A DNA stretch of 26,362 nucleotides from Thermohalobaculum sp038524325 (GTDB lineage: Bacteria; Pseudomonadota; Alphaproteobacteria; Rhodobacterales; Rhodobacteraceae): assembly GCA_038524325.1 (NCBI GenBank), contig JBCBIS010000036.1, positions 1 through 26,362 of the forward strand, written 5' to 3'. Positions within the stretch are counted from its first letter, which is position 1. Each line of letters opens with the position of its first letter. Under the pieces are notes generated by a model. That model was not told where the DNA came from and ran no database searches. It saw only the letters and a program-made list of their open reading frames with translations. Shown here piece by piece: positions 13,762 to 21,262 of this stretch. A program made the translations under genes and the position numbers.

Positions 13762-16221
13762 TCAGTTCCCGTTCACCGTTCCCGGCAGGATCGACAAGGT
13801 GCCAACGGCCCCCGCGGCGGCATCATCATCGTGCTGAGACATCGGTATGACATCGCCGCGCGACCAGGCGCCGGCAAGATAGTCGTACCACTGGCTGAAC
13901 GGATGCCCGGATTGGCCGGTCGAGATCATCATCACTGACCGGTCGAAATCGCCGAGATCGAACACGACCCTCAGCCCCGCGGCATGGACATTCTCGAACG
14001 GAAACGGAGCACGGCCGGTCGACAATCCCCGCATCAGCGTGAAGTTTCCGCCCGAGGTTTCATGCTCGATATTGAACAGGAAGCGCAGCGGACCGGCGAA
14101 GCCGAAGGGCTGATGACGATGCACCGCGCGATGCGCGACACCCCAGCGCCACGCCTCGATCTGCCGGCCATACTGTCGTTCCAGCGTCTCGAGCGCATCG
14201 TCGAGCGCAGCCTCGGCAATCTCGCCACAGGTCTCGGTCTCGGGCGTCTTGTTCACATCGCACCAGACCGAGGCGCCGTCGATATCGCGGAAGACCCGCT
14301 CGACGAAGAGCGGGCGCGGACCCACCACCTCCTCGTGCAGAGGGCCCAACTCGTCAAGCACCAGCCGCCTGGTCAGCGCGCGCATCCACTCGGCGAAGAT
14401 CAGCGGCTCCGGCATGTGCTGGTTCATCTCGCCGGTCCATTCGCGGAGTAATTCCAGCGCGATTGCCTTTTTGGTGGCCTTTGGCGGCGTGTCGCTCCAC
14501 CAAAGATCCCGCGCGATCAAGGGCAGGACCGAGCGGGCCATCTCGCTCACCGTGTCGTTCTGCAGCGCCACGAAGCTGTCGCGGGAATGGAATGCCCGGC
14601 CCGAGAGCTCCTTCAGCAGGCGTTGGATCCGATAGGGATAGCTCCAATCGAAGGTGATGTGGTCGGGGAATGGCGCCTCGGTGATCCGGTTGTTCGCATT
14701 GGCGACCGCCCCCTCGACCGGGCGCAGGATGCGCGGGTTCTCGGCCGCCGGACGCAGCCCCTGCCAATCCGCCGTGGCGACCCAGCCGGGTGAGGGGATT
14801 CGCCCCTGGCTGCGGCTGGCCGGGTTGCGTCGCGGCAGGGCTCCGGCAGTGATCATCCCGACCCCGTCCTGATCGGCCAGTGTTAGGTTCTGGGCCGGCG
14901 CCACGACCGCCTCGGCCGCTTTGACGGCATCCGAGATCCGCTCGGACTGCATCAGACGGTACATGGCCGAGAAGGTCCTGTCGCGCGGGCTCAGCGCCGT
15001 CCAGGCCAGCGCCGCGACATGTCCTTCGGGCGTGATCTTGTCGGCGCCGAACTGCGTGCCGGTCAGCACCGGGCCATGGCGGCTCTTGCGGACTGTCTCG
15101 CTCAACGCCGGCTGGCCGGCGACATCGATGCGGATCGAGCGGCTCTCGAACGCCCGCCAGCCATCGGGGGTGAGATAGCGGTTGGGATCCTCGGGGTGGA
15201 GACGCTCGATGAACAGGTCCTGGTCGTCCGCCCCTGTGGTCGTCAGGCCCCAGGCAACCTGGCCGTTATGACCGACCAGAATGGCAGGAAGGCCAGGCAT
15301 GGTGCCGCCGATCGCGTCTATCTCTCCGCCACGGATATCCGCGAGATACCAGAGTGACGGCGCCTGCAGCCAAAGATGCGGATCATTGGCCAGCAGCGGC
15401 TTGCCGCTTGAGGTGCGCGTCCCATCAACCGCCCAGGCATTCGAGGCGCCGCCGAGCTCGGGCATCGCCGCTGCCGGCTCGGCCCGCGCGATGCGGGGAA
15501 AGACCGCGTCCGGAAACAGGTCCGGCATCGTGGACGAAAAGCGCGGTGCGGTGATCTGAGCGGGTTTGGGGTAGTCGGGCAGGATATCCGCCACCCGCTC
15601 GGGCGGCAGGGCCAGCTGGAACTGGCCGCGCCGCACCTCGCTGCGCGCCGCCTGGCTGAGATTGAGCGCCATCATCTTCAGGATTGCGAGACTGTCGACC
15701 GGGGTCCAGGGCGTGATCGCATCGCCATAGACGAAGAATTCCGGCGCGCCCCGGCCCCGGGCCTCGGCATTGATATGGCGGATCCAGGCATTTACCCCCT
15801 GTGCATAGGAGTCGAGCGCCGCCAGTGCTTCCTCGGTCTGATGCGCGCGCGAGCGGCTGGCCAGCCCGTAAAGGTCGAGCGTCTTGACCAGCCGGTCGAG
15901 CGTCACCGTCCGCTCGCCGAAATAGGCCGAGAGGCGGCCCTGGGCTGCCCTCCGGCTCAGTTCCATTTGCCAGAGCCTGTCCTGCGCATGCATCGCGCCC
16001 AGCAGGAACCACGCGTCCCGCGTGCTCTCGGCCCGGATATGGGGCACCGCATTCGAATCGCGCACGACGCGGGCGGGCGCCTCCAGCCCATCCAGCCGGA
16101 TCTTGCCATCATAGTCGGGCAGCGAGCGTGAGATCAAAAACCAACCGATCGCGCCCGCCACCAGAAGGCAGAGACCCAGCACACCCAGCAGCCTGAGCCC
16201 AAGGCGGAGAAATAGTGCCAT
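13762..16221 (-). CDS. Penicillin acylase family protein (Ntn hydrolase), membrane anchored
   Basis: 819 residues from ATG at 16221. One N-terminal transmembrane helix (about 7-30) is followed by the DYDGKIRLDGLEAPARVVRDSNAVPHI opening typical of the family. The precursor junction is GGASNAW, with S260-N-A-W equivalent to the Ser-Asn-Met-Trp start of the penicillin G acylase beta chain, so autocleavage before S260 should give alpha and beta subunits. Other family marks are PLLANDPHL (about 273-282) and GHNGQVAWGLT. The enzyme should hydrolyse an amide bond in the periplasm, facing outward from the inner membrane. Candidate substrates include acyl-homoserine lactones, N-acyl amino acids or beta-lactams; none can be chosen. 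A TTG codon at 16233 is a possible earlier start but has poor ribosome-site spacing. It is transcribed divergently from the dehydrogenase gene. Confidence 0.88.
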   Translation of the reverse strand: MALFLRLGLRLLGVLGLCLLVAGAIGWFLISRSLPDYDGKIRLDGLEAPARVVRDSNAVPHIRAESTRDAWFLLGAMHAQDRLWQMELSRRAAQGRLSAYFGERTVTLDRLVKTLDLYGLASRSRAHQTEEALAALDSYAQGVNAWIRHINAEARGRGAPEFFVYGDAITPWTPVDSLAILKMMALNLSQAARSEVRRGQFQLALPPERVADILPDYPKPAQITAPRFSSTMPDLFPDAVFPRIARAEPAAAMPELGGASNAWAVDGTRTSSGKPLLANDPHLWLQAPSLWYLADIRGGEIDAIGGTMPGLPAILVGHNGQVAWGLTTTGADDQDLFIERLHPEDPNRYLTPDGWRAFESRSIRIDVAGQPALSETVRKSRHGPVLTGTQFGADKITPEGHVAALAWTALSPRDRTFSAMYRLMQSERISDAVKAAEAVVAPAQNLTLADQDGVGMITAGALPRRNPASRSQGRIPSPGWVATADWQGLRPAAENPRILRPVEGAVANANNRITEAPFPDHITFDWSYPYRIQRLLKELSGRAFHSRDSFVALQNDTVSEMARSVLPLIARDLWWSDTPPKATKKAIALELLREWTGEMNQHMPEPLIFAEWMRALTRRLVLDELGPLHEEVVGPRPLFVERVFRDIDGASVWCDVNKTPETETCGEIAEAALDDALETLERQYGRQIEAWRWGVAHRAVHRHQPFGFAGPLRFLFNIEHETSGGNFTLMRGLSTGRAPFPFENVHAAGLRVVFDLGDFDRSVMMISTGQSGHPFSQWYDYLAGAWSRGDVIPMSQHDDDAAAGAVGTLSILPGTVNGN

Positions 16222-16387
16222 GCGCTCGCTCAACCTCTGCTCAAGCCGGCGGGGCCGCTTGACCGGCCCTGCGTGATCCCTAATCTCGCACCTACCGGTG
16301 CTCCTGCCTGTTTCAACCAGAAGGGCGCGCCCGGTTCAACCATGCGCCATGCGACCCGTGGCGCCATCCGGATCGGAGGAGAATGCA

Positions 16388-17254
16388 ATGGCCAAGGTGA
16401 GTTTCCTGGGGCTGGGGGTGATGGGCTATCCGATGGCAGGGCACCTTGCCGCCAAAGGCCATGAGGTCACCGTCTATAATCGCACCTTCGCCAAGGCCGA
16501 GAAATGGGTGTCCGAGCATGGTGGCCAGGCGGCGGAAACGCCGGCTGCGGCGGCCGAGGGCGCAGAGTTCGTGATGGCCTGCGTCGGCAATGACGACGAT
16601 CTGCGCTCGGTTGTCCTCGGCGAGACCGGGGCCTTCGCGGCAATGGCGGCAGGCACGGTCTTTGTCGACCACACCACGGCCAGTGCCGAGGTCGCGCGGG
16701 AGCTGCAGGAGATCGGCAAAGGGCAGGGGATCGGCTTTGTCGACGCCCCCGTCTCGGGCGGTCAGGCGGGTGCCGAGAACGGGGTGCTGACCGTGATGTG
16801 CGGCGGCGCGCCGGCGGAATACGAACGGGCCGAGCCGGTGATCCTGTCCTATGCCCGCGCCTGCCGTCTGCTGGGCGGGCCGGGGGCCGGGCAGCTCACC
16901 AAGATGGTCAACCAGATCTGCATTGCCGGGCTGGTCCAGGGGCTCGCCGAAGCCGTGATGTTCGCGCAGAAAGCGGGCCTCGACGGCGAGGCGGTGTTCG
17001 ACGTGATCGGCAAGGGCGCCGCAGGCTCCTGGCAGATGGACAACCGCCACAAGACGATGCTGGCCGACGAGTTCGATTTCGGCTTCGCCGTGGACTGGAT
17101 GCGCAAGGATCTGGGCATGTGCCTGGACGAGGCGAAACGAAATGGCGCGAAACTGCCCGTCACGGCCCTGGTCGACCAGTTCTATTCCGAGGTCCAAGCC
17201 AAGGGCGGCGGCCGCTGGGACACCTCCAGCCTGCTCCGCCGCATGACGCGTTGA
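16388..17254 (+). CDS. 3-hydroxyisobutyrate dehydrogenase-family NAD(P)-dependent oxidoreductase
   Basis: 288 residues, the normal length for beta-hydroxyacid dehydrogenases. The N-terminal Rossmann fold has GLGVMG (8-13) and an NRT turn after the second strand (31-33). The substrate motif DAPVSGG lies at 119-125, the catalytic lysine is K172 in GQLTKMVNQ, and N175 follows. The all-alpha C-terminal domain is complete. The family oxidises 3-hydroxyisobutyrate, tartronate semialdehyde, glyoxylate-type or related hydroxyacids; the exact substrate is not determined. NADP-preferring enzymes often carry the NRT pattern after the second strand, so NADP is a guess. The start at ATG 16388 is set by GGAGGA 7 nt upstream. 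The gene has no obvious operon partner: the DUF1353 gene begins 86 nt later with its own ribosome-binding site. Confidence 0.88.
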   Translation: MAKVSFLGLGVMGYPMAGHLAAKGHEVTVYNRTFAKAEKWVSEHGGQAAETPAAAAEGAEFVMACVGNDDDLRSVVLGETGAFAAMAAGTVFVDHTTASAEVARELQEIGKGQGIGFVDAPVSGGQAGAENGVLTVMCGGAPAEYERAEPVILSYARACRLLGGPGAGQLTKMVNQICIAGLVQGLAEAVMFAQKAGLDGEAVFDVIGKGAAGSWQMDNRHKTMLADEFDFGFAVDWMRKDLGMCLDEAKRNGAKLPVTALVDQFYSEVQAKGGGRWDTSSLLRRMTR

Positions 17255-17340
17255 ACGGGAGGGGCCGGCAACCCGCAGTTGTTCGAGGGCATGATTCGAA
17301 GGTATCCTATGCGCATTGATTGACCGCATGGGAGGCCGTG

Positions 17341-17937
17341 ATGGCAAAAGATTCGAACTCTGAAGACTTCTTCCGACCGCAGATCGACAATCCTTACCCG
17401 GAACAGTTCGACCATGTGACCGGGTTTCGCTATCTCAGCCCCCTGGTGCTTGCCCGCATGCCGGAGGGGCTGCACGACCGCAAGAATCGCAAGACCCGCT
17501 ACGTCGTCGCGCAGGACTATACGGTTGGGTTCGTCGTGGATGGCGTCGAGCATGAATTGACCGTGCCGCGGGGCATGCTGACCGATCTAACCTCGGTGCC
17601 CCGCCTGGGTCGGGCGGCCGTGGGGCGCGTTGGCCCGCATCTCGAGGCCTGCATCATTCACGATTATCTGTTCGTCGCCTGGCAGTTGCTCGATGGGCGT
17701 GAAGCGCTGCGGGAGGATTGGCGCTTTGCCAATGAGGTGCTGTTCGCCGGGCTGCTCGGGGCAAAAGTGCATTGGTTCGAGCGCTCGGCCATCTGGTTGG
17801 CGATGCAATTTCCGTTTATCTCTTGGGGGGTGTTTCGCGAGCGCGATGACCCGCTCTTCTATCACTTGCCGGCGGCGGTCTGTGGCACCTGCGAAGAGCC
17901 TGTCGAGGAGCGGCGCGAGGTTCCTCCAGCCGCTTAG
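17341..17937 (+). CDS. DUF1353 domain protein
   Basis: 198 residues. The motif pair PRGMLTDLTSVPR (after a beta strand) and the later ACIIHDYLF match DUF1353, a family whose function is unknown and which also occurs in phages. There is no signal peptide; the stretch SAIWLAMQFPFISWGVF near residue 150 is hydrophobic and could contact membrane. The start is ATG at 17341, preceded by GGGAGG with a 5-nt spacer. The C-terminus has a CGTC pair and a charged tail. Nothing phage-like adjoins it, so it appears to be a resident gene. No function is proposed. Confidence 0.7.
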   Translation: MAKDSNSEDFFRPQIDNPYPEQFDHVTGFRYLSPLVLARMPEGLHDRKNRKTRYVVAQDYTVGFVVDGVEHELTVPRGMLTDLTSVPRLGRAAVGRVGPHLEACIIHDYLFVAWQLLDGREALREDWRFANEVLFAGLLGAKVHWFERSAIWLAMQFPFISWGVFRERDDPLFYHLPAAVCGTCEEPVEERREVPPAA

Positions 17938-17960
17938 CACGCTCCAAGCAGCGCTCCCTC

Positions 17961-17999
17961 TTTGCCGCGGCAGGCTCCAACAGACCATGTCGCGGCAAA
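17961..17999 (+). terminator. 9-bp inverted repeat downstream of the DUF1353 gene
   Basis: TTTGCCGCG (17961-17969), a 21-nt loop, and CGCGGCAAA (17991-17999) form a perfect 9-bp stem beginning 23 nt after the DUF1353 stop. No T tract follows, so this could be a stem protecting the mRNA end, a terminator of another type, or a regulator site for rpe, which starts 82 nt later. Confidence 0.4.
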
Positions 18000-18081
18000 T
18001 CGCGCCGGGTCGCTGCACATCGCATGGTTTTCCCGGCCCTTCCGCCCTTGTATGACAAGCTCAAGCAGTCGGGAGAGCGCC

Positions 18082-18780
18082 ATGCCCTATGAAAGTTACG
18101 ACCCGGGGATCAAGATTGCCCCCTCCATCCTCAGCGCTGATTTTGCCAATCTGGGGGCGGAGTGCCGGGCGATCGAAGCGCAGGGCTGCGACTGGGTGCA
18201 TGTCGATGTGATGGACGGGCATTTCGTGCCGAACATCACCATCGGCCCCGGGGTCTGCGCCGCCATCCGCCCGCATATCGCAGGCGTGATGGATGTGCAT
18301 TTGATGATCTCGCCCGCGGATCCCTATCTCGAGGCCTTCGCAAAGGCGGGCGCGGATATCATCACCATCCATCAGGAGGCGGGGCCCCATCTCGACCGCA
18401 GCCTTCAATATATCCGCAGCCTCGGGGCGCGGGCAGGGGTGGCGTTGAACCCGTCCACGCCGCCCGAGAGCATCGAATACGTCCTGGACAAGATCGATCT
18501 GATCTGTGTCATGACGGTCAATCCCGGTTTTGGCGGGCAGAGTTTTCTCGAAAGTCAGCTTCCCAAAATCGCCCGGCTGCGCGAGATGGTCGGCGAACGT
18601 GAGATCCATATCGAGATCGATGGCGGCGTCGTCCCGGGCAATGCCGGAAACTGCGCCGCGATGGGGGCCGATGTGCTGGTCGCGGGGTCTGGAGTGTTCA
18701 AGGGCGGCTCGGTTTCGGCCGCCGAAATCTATGGAACCAATATCAGAGCGATACGTGAGGCGGCTGAAGCGAGCCTCTAA
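18082..18780 (+). CDS. rpe: Ribulose-phosphate 3-epimerase
   Basis: 232 residues, complete. Signature segments of the TIM-barrel enzyme are present in order: IAPSILSADFANLG, HVDVMDGHFVPNITIGP (catalytic Asp and metal-binding His), DVHLMI, VNPGFGGQ and EIDGGV (second catalytic Asp). It interconverts ribulose 5-phosphate and xylulose 5-phosphate in the pentose phosphate pathway, and in the Calvin cycle where one is present, in the cytoplasm. The start is ATG at 18082 with GGGAGAG upstream. Its TAA stop overlaps the stop of the convergent Hint gene (shared bases 18777-18780), leaving no room for a separate terminator. No other carbon-fixation gene is present here. Confidence 0.96.
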   Translation: MPYESYDPGIKIAPSILSADFANLGAECRAIEAQGCDWVHVDVMDGHFVPNITIGPGVCAAIRPHIAGVMDVHLMISPADPYLEAFAKAGADIITIHQEAGPHLDRSLQYIRSLGARAGVALNPSTPPESIEYVLDKIDLICVMTVNPGFGGQSFLESQLPKIARLREMVGEREIHIEIDGGVVPGNAGNCAAMGADVLVAGSGVFKGGSVSAAEIYGTNIRAIREAAEASL

Positions 18781-19280
18781 CCGGTCAGGCGCATCGGGGC
18801 CGAACGCGCCTCGGCACTGCACCAGACGCCCTCGCCCCGGATCTCCACCGGCCGCTCGAACAGCAGGCGGCAATAGGTGATCTTGCTGGCCGAGACCTGT
18901 TCCACTCCACTCAGTTTCAGCAGAGCCGCTGCCGGGGCAGCGATTTCAACCTCACCGAAATGGCGCATAGCGAGCGCGCCCTGCAACAGGACAGGGTGGC
19001 CGGGAGAAACGATCAGATCGCGCCAAGGCCGCTCGCCACCCAGACAGCCGGCCCGCAGGCGAACCGGTTTGTGATGCGGATGCCGGACCACATGGCCCAT
19101 CCAGAATGTATTGATCTCGACGGCGAGAGCCGGAAACGACCCATGCGACCGGGTTTGGACCAGATCGCCCTCGCAGACACGCTCGACGGGGCAGAACCCC
19201 ATATCCAACTCGATCAGACTGCCCGGTCCGAAGGCCGCGCAAGCCGCAGTCTGCGCCAGTGTCGACATCTCCAGATCCAT
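18777..19280 (-). CDS. Hint (Hedgehog/intein-like) domain protein
   Basis: 167 residues, nearly all one Hint_2-type domain: GPGSLIELDMGFCPVERVCEGDLVQTRSHG at the N-terminus, PVRLRAGCLGGERPWRDLIVSPGHPVLL in the middle (His of the SPxHxVLL motif present), and a beta-rich end. Hint domains of inteins and Hedgehog start splicing or autoprocessing with a Cys or Ser before F. Here the equivalent position is Ala16 (A-F-G-P-G-S), with a Cys two residues earlier at 14. Self-cleavage is therefore doubtful, and no flanking passenger domain exists. Start: ATG at 19280 preceded by GGAGG with a 5-nt spacer. Such stand-alone Hint proteins are common in Rhodobacterales, with no clear function known to me. 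Confidence 0.78.
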   Translation of the reverse strand: MDLEMSTLAQTAACAAFGPGSLIELDMGFCPVERVCEGDLVQTRSHGSFPALAVEINTFWMGHVVRHPHHKPVRLRAGCLGGERPWRDLIVSPGHPVLLQGALAMRHFGEVEIAAPAAALLKLSGVEQVSASKITYCRLLFERPVEIRGEGVWCSAEARSAPMRLTG

Positions 19281-19355
19281 ACTCGCCTCCGTCAGCCCCG
19301 AAACTGTCGGAAGATTGCGCGGGAAATGTGAAGAATTATGGAAAGACCTGGGCCT

Positions 19356-19928
19356 TCAGCGCAGGATCCGACTGTACTTCGCGCCCTCGAGGCTGGCGCC
19401 GACCAGCAGCCCATCCTCGCCGAAGACGAAGCCGATCACAGGCTTGTTCAGCGTGGCCGAATCGACGCCCAGATTCACGCCCTTATCTGGAAAGGTCACC
19501 TCGGCATCCGCGCCGACCTGCCAGCCATCGGCCCGGCGAAAGCGTTGCAGGGCTTCATCCGTCAGGAAAAACAGCGCGTGGCTGGTCTGCTGCAGCCCGG
19601 CCTGCAGCCCGGCTGAGAGCGCGCCGACGGAATAATAGCTGTCGGTCCGGGTGAAGGCGCCCGCGTCGTTCAGGCGCAGCGCGCCCTCGCCATAGGCGCC
19701 GCCGACAATGAAGCCGCCCTTGATGACATCCGGCATGACAAGAATGCCCTTGGCCTGTGCGGCCAGATCGCGTGAGCCCGGGATCTGGCGATAGAGCTTC
19801 TCGAGCGCGAGATTTACGCGTGCCTCGATCACCTCGCGGTCCTCGGCGGCGGCGGGAACGGCCGCGGCGGCGGTCAGGGCCGCCGCGCCGATCAAGATGT
19901 GCCTGCGGCTGGTCATGGGGAAAGTCAT
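19356..19928 (-). CDS. SYLF-domain (YSC84-like) lipid-binding protein, Tat-exported
   Basis: 190 residues. The N-terminus is a twin-arginine signal (T-S-R8-R9-H-I-L-I-G, Ala-rich helix, cleavage after AAA at about 28). The mature part is a complete SYLF domain: LAAQAKGILVMPDVIKGGFIVGGAYGEGAL, then YYSVGALSAGLQAGLQQTSHALFF, and a GVNLGVDSATLNKPVIGFVFGEDGLLVG end. SYLF domains bind phosphoinositides in eukaryotes; the bacterial role is unclear. Tat export suggests folding before transport to the periplasm. The start is ATG at 19928 with GGAG 7 nt upstream; another in-frame ATG at 19916 is a less likely start. It is 75 nt upstream of the Hint gene on the same strand and may be co-transcribed with it only if transcription reads in from elsewhere, since Hint is itself upstream. 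Confidence 0.85.
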   Translation of the reverse strand: MTFPMTSRRHILIGAAALTAAAAVPAAAEDREVIEARVNLALEKLYRQIPGSRDLAAQAKGILVMPDVIKGGFIVGGAYGEGALRLNDAGAFTRTDSYYSVGALSAGLQAGLQQTSHALFFLTDEALQRFRRADGWQVGADAEVTFPDKGVNLGVDSATLNKPVIGFVFGEDGLLVGASLEGAKYSRILR

Positions 19929-20025
19929 CGCACTGCTCCGTTTTGTTTCGCCGAATATGGGGGGACGCCGCGGCCATCGCAACTCACGCTTGCCGGAGAC
20001 CCGGAGCGGGACTACCCTCTTCGCC

Positions 20026-20412
20026 ATGAGACAGATCGAGATTGAACCTTCCGTCAATGTCCTCGGCGACACGCTCGAGCCCTGTTCGATGGATCCGATG
20101 ACCGGGTTCTTTCGAAACGGCTGCTGCGACACCAACGAGATGGACCGGGGCAGTCACACCGTTTGCGCCGTGATGACCGAGGAATTCCTGGCCTTTTCGA
20201 AGGCCAAAGGGAATGACCTCAGTACACCACGGCCTGAATTCGGGTTTGACGGGCTGAAACCAGGGGATCGCTGGTGCCTCTGCGCCGCGCGGTTTCTGGA
20301 AGCCTATGAGGCCGGTCACGCCCCCCGGGTCCGCCTGACAGCCACCCATCGCCGAGCGCTGGACGTTGTGCCGATCGATGCCCTGCGCGAGATGGCGCTG
20401 GAGCGGAACTGA
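20026..20412 (+). CDS. DUF2237 family protein
   Basis: 128 residues, compact and cysteine-rich. The conserved order LEPCSMDPMTGFFRNGCCDT, VCAVMTEEFLAFSKAKGNDLSTP, FGFDGLKPGDRWCLCAARFLEA and APRVRLTATHRRALD is the DUF2237 pattern. The function of the family is not established. The several Cys residues (FRNGCC, WCLCA) could bind metal or be redox-active; that is inference. The ATG at 20026 has only a weak ribosome-binding site. The gene is divergent from the SYLF gene (97-nt gap) and ends 4 nt before the stop of the convergent small membrane protein. Confidence 0.85.
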   Translation: MRQIEIEPSVNVLGDTLEPCSMDPMTGFFRNGCCDTNEMDRGSHTVCAVMTEEFLAFSKAKGNDLSTPRPEFGFDGLKPGDRWCLCAARFLEAYEAGHAPRVRLTATHRRALDVVPIDALREMALERN

Positions 20413-20416
20413 CGGA

Positions 20417-20665
20417 TCACTCGCCGCGCAACCAATCGAGAAGAGTGCGCTCCTTCGGCGGCTCGGGGGCAGGCTCCGGCGCGGGCTTTGTGGGTGCCTT
20501 CTTCCAGCGAGAGGGGGCGGGCTCCGCCTCTGGCATCTCGACACTCACAACCGTTCGCGCGACCTCATTGGCGACGCGCGCCTGATAGAACTGAGAGAAT
20601 GCGAGCCAACCGATCACGACGATGACCGAAACGACGAGGCTCGCGACGACATGGGAAGAACTCAT
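20417..20665 (-). CDS. Small single-pass membrane protein of unknown function
   Basis: 82 residues. A transmembrane helix at about 7-24 (VASLVVSVIVVIGWLAF) is followed by a charged stretch, a Pro/Glu/Ala-rich linker (PTKPAPEPAPEPP, 58-70) and a short conserved-looking end (TLLDWLRGE). The topology is probably N-in with the tail in the periplasm. The start is ATG at 20665, 14 nt after the stop of the preceding 190-residue gene, with GAGG 12 nt away, so coupling to that gene is likely. I do not recognise a family. The proline-rich periplasmic linker recalls proteins that span towards the outer envelope, but no such role is shown. Confidence 0.65.
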   Translation of the reverse strand: MSSSHVVASLVVSVIVVIGWLAFSQFYQARVANEVARTVVSVEMPEAEPAPSRWKKAPTKPAPEPAPEPPKERTLLDWLRGE

Positions 20666-20679
20666 TTTCGGGCAAAGCC

Positions 20680-21252
20680 TCAGCAGATCAGCGTGCGGAT
20701 CGGGAAGCGATGGAGTTCCGCGCCCGACGGGTCTCTGACCTCGATCGAACCCTTCCCGCTTTGCTGGAACAGACGCATCGACAGCTTGTGCGTGCACATC
20801 CGGTGGCTGAAGAAGAGCCGCAGGTCAGAGAAATCCTCCTGCGTCATTCCACTGGTGTCGCTGTGAAAGACCAGCGTCACCAGAACGCCTTGCTCGGTTT
20901 GTTGCGCTCGGTTGACCGTGACCCGCATCGCATCCGTATTGCCGCGGGCAAAGCCGGGGATCGCCTTGCGGGACGGCTCGTCCGCCTCCGCGCCGGTGAG
21001 CCGCGAGGCCGTGCCCTTGCGCAGCACTTTCGGTTCGGTCGGTCCCGCGGGCTTTTCCTCGACCGGGCGTTCGATCCCAGGCATCTCCCCACTGCCGCTG
21101 AGATCAACCTCTGGCATGTCCGGCATCTCTGGCAGGTCGATGCCCAGATCGAGCGCGGGCAAGGTCGGGGTTTGGGCCGTGCTGAGAAACAGGCCCAGCA
21201 CGCAGACGATGCATCCGCTGGCGACACCGCCAAGAAAGGACAAGGTTTTCAT
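20680..21252 (-). CDS. Membrane-anchored or exported protein of unknown function
   Basis: 190 residues. An N-terminal hydrophobic helix (about 5-26) acts as signal or anchor. Then come an acidic Pro-rich stretch (LPEMPDMPEVDL, about 40-51) and a folded beta-type domain from about 105 to the end (VLVTLVFHSDTSGMTQEDFSDLRLFF ... SIEVRDPSGAELHRFPIRTLIC). Cysteines are two in the helix, one in MCTHK and one as the last residue. No known domain is recognised. The start at 21252 has AAGGAGG with a 6-nt spacer, the strongest in this block. It lies 10 nt after the stop of pyrG and 14 nt before the next small gene, so the three probably form one transcript. Confidence 0.72.
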   Translation of the reverse strand: MKTLSFLGGVASGCIVCVLGLFLSTAQTPTLPALDLGIDLPEMPDMPEVDLSGSGEMPGIERPVEEKPAGPTEPKVLRKGTASRLTGAEADEPSRKAIPGFARGNTDAMRVTVNRAQQTEQGVLVTLVFHSDTSGMTQEDFSDLRLFFSHRMCTHKLSMRLFQQSGKGSIEVRDPSGAELHRFPIRTLIC

Positions 21253-21262
21253 GCCGGCCTCC

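Noticed and set aside
17341..17937. DUF1353 gene as a prophage remnant
   Set aside because: No other phage gene, integrase or attachment repeat is nearby, and the flanking genes are ordinary metabolism genes.
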